Source: Acholeplasmataceae bacterium UBA6190
Lineage (GTDB): Bacteria > Bacillota_I > Bacilli_A > Acholeplasmatales > Acholeplasmataceae
Length of the DNA stretch: 6,805 nt
NCBI GenBank assembly: GCA_002422045.1
Contig: DITG01000104.1
Coordinates: 2,580-9,384 of the forward strand
Reading direction: 5' to 3'
The stretch's first letter is position 1, and every line of letters begins with the position of its first letter. The notes beneath the pieces were generated by a model. The model saw only the letters and a list, made by a program, of their open reading frames with translations, ran no database searches and was not told the DNA's origin. Made by a program: the position numbers and the translations under genes. This document shows, piece after piece, positions 1 to 5,653 of the stretch.

Positions 1-1356
1 CCCAATGAATTGACGCTTTATGCCTTATGGAATCCGGTCGGACTCAAAATGCACCGGTTGTATGGGGAAGATGCATTCCTTGCGATTGCAAATGACTTAA
101 ACAGAGCCGGGGAAATCATCATCCCTGAAACATTCGCTGGAATGGATGTCATTGGCGTCGGAGGGTTCAAAAATTCTCTTTATAGCAAAGTGGTTCTACC
201 CAAAACGATCAAGACCATTTCATCTTACGTTTTTTCGTCAATGCCTAACTTGGACGAAATCATCTTTGAAGCAGATAGTTTGCTAGAATCCATCGGTCAT
301 TATGCATTTTACGATTCAAACCTGAGGTTCATCACATTACCCAGTCAATTGACATCCATCGGATACAACGCATTTGGAAGAACAGGTATGAGAGGTCTCT
401 GGATACCTGAATCGGTTCAATCAATGGATACACCTTTCTCGAGTGTTAATGCAAGTCTTTACTTTGAATCCAATACACTGCCTGCCCTCTACAACAATTT
501 CTATGCCAATGCAACGTTGTTTGGCTATCTTGGGACATGCAAAGACAGTCAGTTTGATTACATTGTCGGTCCTGATCATGCAGTCTTGATATCACAACGC
601 GACTTATCTTCAACACAACATACGATTCCAACCCATGCATGTAGCTATCCGATCAATCGCATTGGTGACTACGCCATGTATTTTTCCAATGTTGAGCAAA
701 TCTCAGTTGATCCCAATAGCCTGATTGAATCCATTGGCGATCATGCATTTGATCAATCGTATCAATTGATAGAGTTCTCTTTTCCTGAATCACTGAAAAC
801 GATTGGTGCCTACGCATTCTATCGGACAAACCTGAAAGAGATTCATATCCCATCTTCAGTGGAAACGATTGGTGTCGTTGCATTCGCTGATAACTTCTCA
901 GAGACATTATCGATTTCCTTTGGCTCTCAATCCATGCTCAAAGTGATTGATATCTCGACATTCTATAACATGCGTGGTACCATTGAAGAAATCATCATTC
1001 CTCGATCGGTTGAAATCATCAAAGTCAATGCATTTTTACGTTCAAAGGTGACACGATTGATTTTTGAAGAAGGTTCCAATCTGAAAATCATCGAATCAGG
1101 TGCATTCCATACTTTGACCAATCTGGTCAATCTCATTTTGCCGGAAGGATTGACTTTCATCGGTGAAAAAGCGTTTGCGTTCAACACATCCTTGCAACAT
1201 GTCTATATCCCAAGTACAGTGGTGACGATTGAAGCTTATGCATTCATTGCAACATCTATTCCATTATTCGAAGTCGATAGTGAAGCAAAACCTTTGGGAT
1301 TTCATGAGTACTGGATACCTGCAAATCAAATCGTGATTTATCTGAAAAGCACATAA
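1..1356 (+). CDS. BspA-type leucine-rich-repeat surface protein, 5'-truncated by window edge
   Basis: This is the C-terminal 451 residues of a larger protein; the frame is open to base 1. The first residues, PNELTLYALW, match the end of an InlB B-repeat (Listeria-Bacteroides repeat), so the TTG at base 10 is not a real start. The rest consists of about 13 BspA-type repeats of 21-25 residues with the pattern L-x-x-I-x-I-P-x-S-V-x-x-I-G-x-x-A-F. They form two blocks (bases 109-447 and 655-1266) separated by a non-repeat module. The protein ends in IYLKST with no LPXTG signal or C-terminal membrane segment, so any anchor or signal peptide must lie upstream. InlB repeats with BspA repeats are typical of secreted or surface adhesin-like proteins in Bacillota and Mycoplasmatota; a binding role is inferred and no ligand can be named. 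The gene converges on the DUF1295 operon across a hairpin. Confidence 0.9.
   Translation, partial: PNELTLYALWNPVGLKMHRLYGEDAFLAIANDLNRAGEIIIPETFAGMDVIGVGGFKNSLYSKVVLPKTIKTISSYVFSSMPNLDEIIFEADSLLESIGHYAFYDSNLRFITLPSQLTSIGYNAFGRTGMRGLWIPESVQSMDTPFSSVNASLYFESNTLPALYNNFYANATLFGYLGTCKDSQFDYIVGPDHAVLISQRDLSSTQHTIPTHACSYPINRIGDYAMYFSNVEQISVDPNSLIESIGDHAFDQSYQLIEFSFPESLKTIGAYAFYRTNLKEIHIPSSVETIGVVAFADNFSETLSISFGSQSMLKVIDISTFYNMRGTIEEIIIPRSVEIIKVNAFLRSKVTRLIFEEGSNLKIIESGAFHTLTNLVNLILPEGLTFIGEKAFAFNTSLQHVYIPSTVVTIEAYAFIATSIPLFEVDSEAKPLGFHEYWIPANQIVIYLKST
109..447 (+). repeat. BspA-type LRR block 1 (about 5 units)
   Basis: Tandem degenerate repeats lie within the surface protein. Units include VVLPKTIKTISSYVF, SLLESIGHYAF, ITLPSQLTSIGYNAF and LWIPESVQSM. 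At DNA level the recurring core is ATCGG-x-x-TA-x-x-GCATTT, encoding I-G-x-x-A-F. The last unit is degenerate and lacks the A-F pair. Confidence 0.8.
655..1266 (+). repeat. BspA-type LRR block 2 (about 8 units)
   Basis: A second run of repeats follows a gap of about 70 residues. Units include SLIESIGDHAF, FPESLKTIGAYAF, IPSSVETIGVVAF, IPRSVEIIKVNAF, NLKIIESGAF, LPEGLTFIGEKAF and IPSTVVTIEAYAF. Two unit lengths occur: the shorter form with an I-P-x-S-V strand and a longer form with a G-S-x-L-K-x-I insertion. Most units keep the terminal A-F pair. Confidence 0.8.
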
Positions 1357-1390
1357 AAAAAGGGCAATGGATTTTTATTCCATTGCCTCT
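1357..1390. terminator. Bidirectional rho-independent terminator between converging genes
   Basis: A perfect 9-bp stem, GGCAATGGA (1363-1371) with TCCATTGCC (1379-1387), encloses a 7-nt loop. The A7 run at 1355-1361 gives a T7 tract for minus-strand transcripts, so this is a strong terminator for the DUF1295 operon. On the plus strand the stem is followed only by TCTTATTT, so it is weaker for the surface-protein gene. It fills the 37-bp gap between the two stop codons. Confidence 0.85.
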
Positions 1391-1393
1391 TAT

Positions 1394-2191
1394 TTATGAT
1401 GATGACTTGATTTTTTTCGGTGGTAGCGGAAAGAAGACGCTTGTTCGTTTTGCATAATCTTGAAACAGAGGATTGTTCTTATATTTCCGTTCAAGCAGGG
1501 GTACACCAGAAACAAAGAGCAAAAGGTAAGTGATGAATAACGGCCCGACTAAGCCAATCAGCGTGATTAGATCCATACTGTAGACCGAGATGATACCGAT
1601 GCTCCACCACATTACAGACTCACCGAAGTAGTTGGGATGTCTGGTGTATTTCCATAAACCTGATTGCATGACCTTGCCTTTATTGGCAGGGTCTTTTTTG
1701 AATGCTTTCAATTGTGCATCGCCAACAGCTTCAAAATAGAATCCGGTAATCCAAAGCAAGACACCGACAGATACGATCACAATTGGCCAGAGGGTCAGTT
1801 CTGATGTGTAGATATTCGCAAACTGAATGGGCAAACTGATGATGTATAGGAAAGACATCTGAAGCATGAAGACATAAAGATAGGCTTTCAGCATGACTTT
1901 GGTCTTCCACTTGTTTCTCATATCCACATATCTGAAATCTTCTGGTTTGTTCCAGTTTCTCAGACCGATATAGAAGAAAAGTCTGAATCCCCAAAGCATG
2001 ACGAGCAACGTGATGATGATGGATGCAATGTCATAGGTGCCTTGGTAAATCAGTGATGTGAGTGCAACCACGACAAATCCCAAACCCCACGCCATATCAG
2101 CGAGTCCGTTGTTTTTCTTGACTTGAGCAATGATGAAGAAGAGATTGAAGAAAATGAATAAGGCAATTCCGTTGACTAGAAATGGATTCAT
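1394..2191 (-). CDS. DUF1295 family multi-pass membrane protein (steroid-reductase/ICMT-like)
   Basis: 265 residues, about seven hydrophobic segments (roughly 5-23, 33-50, 55-76, 103-124, 135-157, 192-212, 213-232). Family motifs are intact: LADMAWGLGF (30-39), LWGFRL (66-71), EDFRY with R92, FEAVGDAQLKAFK (153-165), GLWKYTRHPNYFGE (178-191), GVPLLERKY (229-237) and a C-terminal YAKRTSVFFP. The RHPNYxGE signature is shared with isoprenylcysteine methyltransferases and steroid 5-alpha-reductase-like enzymes, where it forms the cofactor-binding region. The substrate of bacterial DUF1295 proteins is not established to my knowledge; a lipid substrate is inferred. The ATG overlaps the stop of the upstream DhaL-DegV gene (ATGA), and AGAGGAGA lies just upstream, so translation is probably coupled. 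The length is normal for the family. Confidence 0.92.
   Translation of the reverse strand: MNPFLVNGIALFIFFNLFFIIAQVKKNNGLADMAWGLGFVVVALTSLIYQGTYDIASIIITLLVMLWGFRLFFYIGLRNWNKPEDFRYVDMRNKWKTKVMLKAYLYVFMLQMSFLYIISLPIQFANIYTSELTLWPIVIVSVGVLLWITGFYFEAVGDAQLKAFKKDPANKGKVMQSGLWKYTRHPNYFGESVMWWSIGIISVYSMDLITLIGLVGPLFITYLLLFVSGVPLLERKYKNNPLFQDYAKRTSVFFPLPPKKIKSSS
2188..2191 (-). other. ATGA stop-start overlap coupling DhaL-DegV to DUF1295
   Basis: Read on the minus strand, ATGA holds the ATG of the DUF1295 gene and the TGA of the DhaL-DegV gene. The ribosome binding site AGAGGAGA (plus-strand 2198-2205) sits inside the last codons of the upstream gene. This is the classic layout for translational coupling and fixed expression ratios. 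Confidence 0.9.
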
Positions 2192-3972
2192 GATTGATCT
2201 CCTCTGATGTATGCGATGGCAACCGTACCGATGCCTGCATTCATCGCGACAATCGTCGAAATATCCATCACATAGTCTGGTTTCTTACCGATAATCTGTT
2301 CATAGAGATCAGCATACTCTTTCGCACGTTCCGGAGCATTCGCATGGACAATCGCGAAATTTTCAATGCCATGTTGACTGACGACTTCACGGATGTGTTT
2401 TTCAATCTTATGGTTGGAGGATTTTAAAGATAATGATTTTTCAAAGATGATGCCTTGGCCTGTTTCATCGATGGAGATGATCGGTTTCAAATTCATGAGT
2501 TTACCGATGATGCCCGTCACTTTGGACACGCGTCCTGATCTGACCATGTACTTGAGCGTCTTCACACTCACAAGAATCTTGGATTTTCCAGTCAGCGATA
2601 GAATCTTTTGTTCGACCTCGTCAAGAGAAGCTCCGGATTCGATCAGTTGTGCTGCTTTCATGACCAAGAGTCCTTCAGCGCCAGAATTTTGTTTGGAGTT
2701 GATGACCCTGATATCAGCGACATCCTTGAATTTGAGCGCTGCTTCCTTGAAGGCTTGGAAGGTGCCACTCATTTTTTCAGAGACGGTCAATACGACAACT
2801 TTCTGATAGTAGGTGGTCAGGAATGAGAAGAAGTTCTCTAGTGATTTCGGATTCGGTTGTGCAGATGTCGGATAGACTTCAAGAGAATCCATCATGTCAT
2901 AGAATCTTGAACTTTGGATGGTCACCTTGTCATAATAATTGGTGTCATTGATGATCAAATTGATCGGAAACATATGGATCTGATACTGATCGACCATGGA
3001 TTCTGGTAAATCGGCGATCGAATCGGTCACGAGGGCAATGGGATATTTCCGGTGATTGGCAGCTTCGAACTGACGTTTCATGTCATCGACTTTCTGTTCG
3101 CTGATCCGTCCTGTCTCTGACAGATATGCGAATACTTGGTCCGGATGATCAGTATGGATATGAATACGAACCGTCTGATCGGATCCCGCGACGACCAATG
3201 AGTCACCGAGTGTTTCCAACCGTGTTCTGAGTGCTTCTAGATTGAAGTGTTTACCTCTTAGAAGTGCTTCTGTACAATATCTATACTGACTATCTTCGAG
3301 ATGATCGACATGCAGTTCTGAAACGACTTCATTCTGGTGAACGCTCAAATCAATTTCTTCACCCTTGAGTGCTTTGATGAATCCTTCGATGAAGTGCACA
3401 AATCCCTTAGCACCCGCATCGACAACTTTGTTTTCTTTGAGTACTGCAAGTTTTTCAGGAGTTCTCGCCAATTCTTCTTTGGCAGATTCAAACGCCTTGC
3501 CCAACAGTTCGATGAAACTTGAAGTCGCATGCTTGAATTGCTTCATGGCAACCGCCCAAGTCCGCATGACGGTAATCATCGTACCTTCCACAGGTTTTGA
3601 AATCGATTGATAAGCAAAACTTGCTGCTTGTTCAGCGCTTTGAATGAATGTGTCGGTATCCACGGTGTCCGTCTGGATGCCTTGAGAAAAACCGATGATG
3701 TATTGTGCGAAAATGATGCCTGAATTACCTCTGGCACCCACAATGGCCGCATCAGCGATGGACTGAACCGTTTCTTCACTGGTTTTACCCAATTTGGAGC
3801 GTTCCAGAATCGAAGACATCATGGATGCAAGATTGCTGCCTGTATCCCCATCAGGTACTGGAAAAACGTTGATAGAATTTAATTGATTTTTTTCAAGAAT
3901 GACGTTTTGAGCACCAATCATGAAAGATTTGAACAACAGTTCGTTGGTCAACAGAAATGGATGTGATTGCAT
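2188..3972 (-). CDS. DhaL-DegV fusion: fatty acid kinase FakA/FakB-like in one polypeptide
   Basis: 594 residues in three parts. Residues 5-200 are a DhaL/DAK2 kinase domain with NVFPVPDGDTGSNL (35-48; acidic D41, D43 for Mg-ATP), GARGNSGIIFAQ (79-90), EGTMITVMR (129-137) and VVDAGAKGF (183-191). Residues about 222-305 resemble the FakA middle domain, with YRYCTE (C233) and RIHIHTDHP (H271, H273), the likely metal site. Residues 310-590 are a full DegV/FakB domain: TDS (316-318), TSAQP (369-373), SGT (402-404), GRVSKVTGIIGKLMNLKPII (480-499) and H543, corresponding to FakB fatty-acid contacts. In the known system FakA phosphorylates a fatty acid held by a separate FakB, feeding PlsX/PlsY. Here both are joined and the usual FakA C-terminal domain is absent. 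ATG 3972 has AGGAG six bases upstream and lies 9 bp after the DUF2177 stop. Confidence 0.9.
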   Translation of the reverse strand: MQSHPFLLTNELLFKSFMIGAQNVILEKNQLNSINVFPVPDGDTGSNLASMMSSILERSKLGKTSEETVQSIADAAIVGARGNSGIIFAQYIIGFSQGIQTDTVDTDTFIQSAEQAASFAYQSISKPVEGTMITVMRTWAVAMKQFKHATSSFIELLGKAFESAKEELARTPEKLAVLKENKVVDAGAKGFVHFIEGFIKALKGEEIDLSVHQNEVVSELHVDHLEDSQYRYCTEALLRGKHFNLEALRTRLETLGDSLVVAGSDQTVRIHIHTDHPDQVFAYLSETGRISEQKVDDMKRQFEAANHRKYPIALVTDSIADLPESMVDQYQIHMFPINLIINDTNYYDKVTIQSSRFYDMMDSLEVYPTSAQPNPKSLENFFSFLTTYYQKVVVLTVSEKMSGTFQAFKEAALKFKDVADIRVINSKQNSGAEGLLVMKAAQLIESGASLDEVEQKILSLTGKSKILVSVKTLKYMVRSGRVSKVTGIIGKLMNLKPIISIDETGQGIIFEKSLSLKSSNHKIEKHIREVVSQHGIENFAIVHANAPERAKEYADLYEQIIGKKPDYVMDISTIVAMNAGIGTVAIAYIRGDQS

Positions 3973-3981
3973 GTTTTTCTC

Positions 3982-4383
3982 CTATGAAAATAGTCCGTAG
4001 ACCAAGTAAGATAACGTTGAAGTGGATGCGCCAAGGAATGTTCCCCAGGCAAGGTCAATGAGCGTGATCTCAATCGGCCAACCCTTGAGTGTTGCTAGAT
4101 TGGTCAAGTCATAGGTTGCATAGGTAATGAGTCCGAAGAGTGCGCCATAAAGCAAAGCTTTACCTACACTGCCGGCATCGACTGCAGGCATGACCACGAA
4201 GAACACGAGACCAAAGATGAACAAAAGATAGAAGATGATGGCGGCAACCCAGTTGACGGATGGACTCATCAATTCTCCGAGATATTGTTTGTAGATGTTT
4301 TTAGCCACGACACCTAACCAGAATAAATCGATGGCAAAAAAGATGATGAATGTGATACCGTATAATTTCATGAATAGCAACAT
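3982..4383 (-). CDS. DUF2177 family small membrane protein
   Basis: 133 residues with about four membrane segments (7-26, 44-64, 74-94, 108-130). Family signatures are present: D19 in FFAIDLFWLG, the highly conserved YDLTNLATLKGWP (91-103) and DLAWG (110-114). The function of DUF2177 is unknown; a role in membrane or lipid biology is inferred from the neighbours. The start at 4383 is chosen because AAGGAGGT lies seven bases upstream. An in-frame ATG at 4410 would turn that site into codons and overlaps the -10 box, so it cannot be the start from this promoter. First gene of the minus-strand operon; the DhaL-DegV gene follows 9 bp after its TAG stop. Confidence 0.9.
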   Translation of the reverse strand: MLLFMKLYGITFIIFFAIDLFWLGVVAKNIYKQYLGELMSPSVNWVAAIIFYLLFIFGLVFFVVMPAVDAGSVGKALLYGALFGLITYATYDLTNLATLKGWPIEITLIDLAWGTFLGASTSTLSYLVYGLFS

Positions 4384-4389
4384 GAGAAA

Positions 4390-4397
4390 ACCTCCTT
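4390..4397 (-). promoter_or_regulatory. Ribosome binding site that fixes the DUF2177 start
   Basis: Read on the minus strand this is AAGGAGGT, a near-perfect anti-16S match, placed just before the ATG at 4383. It rules out the longer upstream start. Confidence 0.9.
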
Positions 4398-4408
4398 GAT
4401 TTGTCTTC

Positions 4409-4437
4409 ATTATACCACCAAGCGCTTATGATGGGCA
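4409..4437 (-). promoter_or_regulatory. Extended -10 promoter of the DUF2177/FakAB/DUF1295 operon
   Basis: On the minus strand TGGTATAAT is a consensus extended -10 (hexamer at plus positions 4409-4414). The -35 position at 17-bp spacing reads TGCCCA, a poor match, so recognition would rest on the extended -10. The predicted start near 4402 gives a leader of only about 20 nt before the DUF2177 ATG. Confidence 0.75.
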
Positions 4438-4441
4438 TCAT
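4428..4441. promoter_or_regulatory. Small dyad ATGATG-GG-CATCAT over the operon -35 region
   Basis: Six-base perfect arms around a GG centre, sitting on the expected -35 of the minus-strand promoter. A second short palindrome, AAGCGCTT (4420-4427), lies in the same spacer. Either could be an operator or chance; no known regulator consensus is recognised. Confidence 0.3.
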
Positions 4442-4474
4442 CTCTTGCCTCGGCCAAAACATTACCGCAAAAGA

Positions 4475-4500
4475 TGTGAGAAAAGTCGACTTGTTTCACA
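4475..4500. promoter_or_regulatory. 26-bp operator-like dyad upstream of and over the lipoate ligase -35
   Basis: Outer arms TGTGA (4475-4479) and TCACA (4496-4500) flank a perfect 10-bp core, AAGTCGACTT (4483-4492). Of 26 positions, 22 obey the two-fold symmetry centred between 4487 and 4488. The right arm is the -35 hexamer TTCACA itself, so a bound protein would block RNA polymerase; this is repressor-like placement. It lies upstream of both divergent genes and could affect both. The regulator is unknown. Confidence 0.6.
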
Positions 4501-4523
4501 CAGTTATTTAAACATGCTATAAT
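4495..4523 (+). promoter_or_regulatory. SigA-type promoter of the lipoate ligase gene
   Basis: TTCACA (4495-4500), a 17-bp spacer, then TATAAT (4518-4523) preceded by TG to form an extended -10 (TGCTATAAT). The predicted start is near 4530. GGAGGT at 4544-4549 then precedes the ATG at 4555. Confidence 0.88.
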
Positions 4524-4554
4524 TTAGTCATACAAGCCATCACGGAGGTTTTTT

Positions 4555-5544
4555 ATGATATTGATCAGACACCACAACGAAGGCAATCTCAAACCTTACT
4601 TTTACTTCGCACTCGAAGAATATGTTTTGACCCAATTGCTCAAAGAAGGAGAAACCTATTTCTTCACTTGGGAAATCCATGGCGTCGTCATCGGAAAAAA
4701 TCAGGTCATTGAAAATGAAGTCAATCTCCAATTTTTGAAAGAGCATCAGATTGATGTCTACAGAAGACCCACAGGTGGCGGTTGTGTCTATGCCGATCAC
4801 CGGAATACGATGTTTTCCATCATCACGAAGAAAACCAACAAAGAATTCACCTTCAAGACCTATCTTTCTAAGATCATCGATTCCATGAAACTGCTCGATG
4901 TCCAAATCGAGTTTTCAGGCAGAAACGATTTGCTTTACGAAGGCAAAAAGATTTCTGGAAACGCCTTTCTCCAAAACAAGTATGGCATGCTCATGCATGG
5001 CACATTTCTTTATGACTGCGATCTGGAAACCATGGTTCGGGCAATCACACCTTCGGATGAAAAACTGGTATCCAAAGGGATTGATTCCGTCCGCTCACGT
5101 GTGACAAATCTGAAACCTTATCTGAAGGGTCTTTCGCAGGATCAACTCATCCGTCATTTCGAAAACACGCTCACCAATCAGACCTATGAACTGCAACCTC
5201 ATGATATTTCAGCCATCAATGAACTTCAAAAGAAGTACGAAACCAAGACATGGATCTATCAGAAACAACCCGCATACACGAAGGTGCTCAAAAAAAGAAT
5301 ACCTGGGGGATTGTTCGAAATCAAACTCGATCTGGATGAAGGTATCATTCGGAATATGGCCATCCAAGGTGATTTTTTTGACAAGATGAGCTTGTTGCCA
5401 TTTGAGTCCTTGTTCAAGGATCAACCCTATGACAAAACAACCATCGGTCATATTCTTTCTCAAGTCAATATCGAAGATTATATTCTCGATGCGAATACGG
5501 AAGCATTCCAATCCTTGCTTTTTGAAGGTATTTTGGGCGAGTAA
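4555..5544 (+). CDS. lplA: Lipoate-protein ligase (LplA/LplJ type)
   Basis: 329 residues, the usual full length for a two-domain ligase. It activates free lipoate with ATP and transfers it to a lysine of lipoyl domains (2-oxoacid dehydrogenase E2 subunits, GcvH) in the cytoplasm. Visible motifs are RRPTGGGCVYAD (70-81, lipoyl-AMP pocket), GRNDLLYEGKKISGNAF (122-138, K132 the likely catalytic lysine), MHGTF (147-151) and VRSRVTNL (179-186). The C-terminal accessory domain is present (about 245-329), with EIKLDLDEGIIRNMAIQGDF (255-274). Presence of this domain argues for a self-sufficient ligase over an octanoyl- or lipoyl-transferase that needs a partner. The gene is alone behind its own promoter, divergent from the DUF2177 operon. 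GGAGGT five bases before the ATG supports the start. Confidence 0.95.
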   Translation: MILIRHHNEGNLKPYFYFALEEYVLTQLLKEGETYFFTWEIHGVVIGKNQVIENEVNLQFLKEHQIDVYRRPTGGGCVYADHRNTMFSIITKKTNKEFTFKTYLSKIIDSMKLLDVQIEFSGRNDLLYEGKKISGNAFLQNKYGMLMHGTFLYDCDLETMVRAITPSDEKLVSKGIDSVRSRVTNLKPYLKGLSQDQLIRHFENTLTNQTYELQPHDISAINELQKKYETKTWIYQKQPAYTKVLKKRIPGGLFEIKLDLDEGIIRNMAIQGDFFDKMSLLPFESLFKDQPYDKTTIGHILSQVNIEDYILDANTEAFQSLLFEGILGE

Positions 5545-5595
5545 TCGTCTCATGTTTTGAAAACCATTCGATTTTGTTTGAAAATGGTTGAAAAG

Positions 5596-5625
5596 TTGAC
5601 GAGATATCAAATAATTTGTTAAAAT
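5596..5625 (+). promoter_or_regulatory. Promoter of the lysine-rich-tail protein gene
   Basis: TTGACG (5596-5601), an 18-bp spacer and TAAAAT (5620-5625) preceded by TG (TGTTAAAAT, extended -10); each hexamer matches five of six consensus bases. The predicted start near 5632 leaves a leader of about 20 nt to the ATG at 5654. Confidence 0.7.
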
Positions 5626-5638
5626 AAAGAAGAACGTG

Positions 5639-5646
5639 AAAGGTGG
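5639..5646 (+). promoter_or_regulatory. Ribosome binding site that fixes the 5654 start
   Basis: AAAGGTGG is followed by a 7-nt spacer and ATG at 5654. An in-frame GTG at 5636 lies upstream of this site and only about four bases from the predicted transcript start, so it is not used. Confidence 0.75.
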
Positions 5647-5653
5647 TATTCGC

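Noticed and set aside
10..12. TTG at base 10 as start of the LRR protein
   Set aside because: The frame is open to base 1 and codes for InlB-repeat residues across this codon; there is no ribosome binding site.
653..1187. Minus-strand open frames of 74-84 codons inside the LRR gene
   Set aside because: They mirror the repeated codons of the LRR gene, have no ribosome binding sites and show no recognisable protein character.
2194..3610. Several plus-strand open frames of 60-137 codons opposite the DhaL-DegV gene
   Set aside because: The minus-strand gene shows continuous domain homology through the whole stretch; the opposite frames have no motifs or start signals.
4475..4500. Reading TGTGA...TCACA as a CRP/cAMP site
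   Set aside because: The arms are separated by 16 bases rather than the 6 of CRP sites, and the perfect AAGTCGACTT core is not part of the CRP consensus.
5636..5653. GTG at 5636 as start of the hypothetical protein
   Set aside because: It lies upstream of the AAAGGTGG site and only about 4 bases from the predicted transcript start; ATG 5654 fits both signals.
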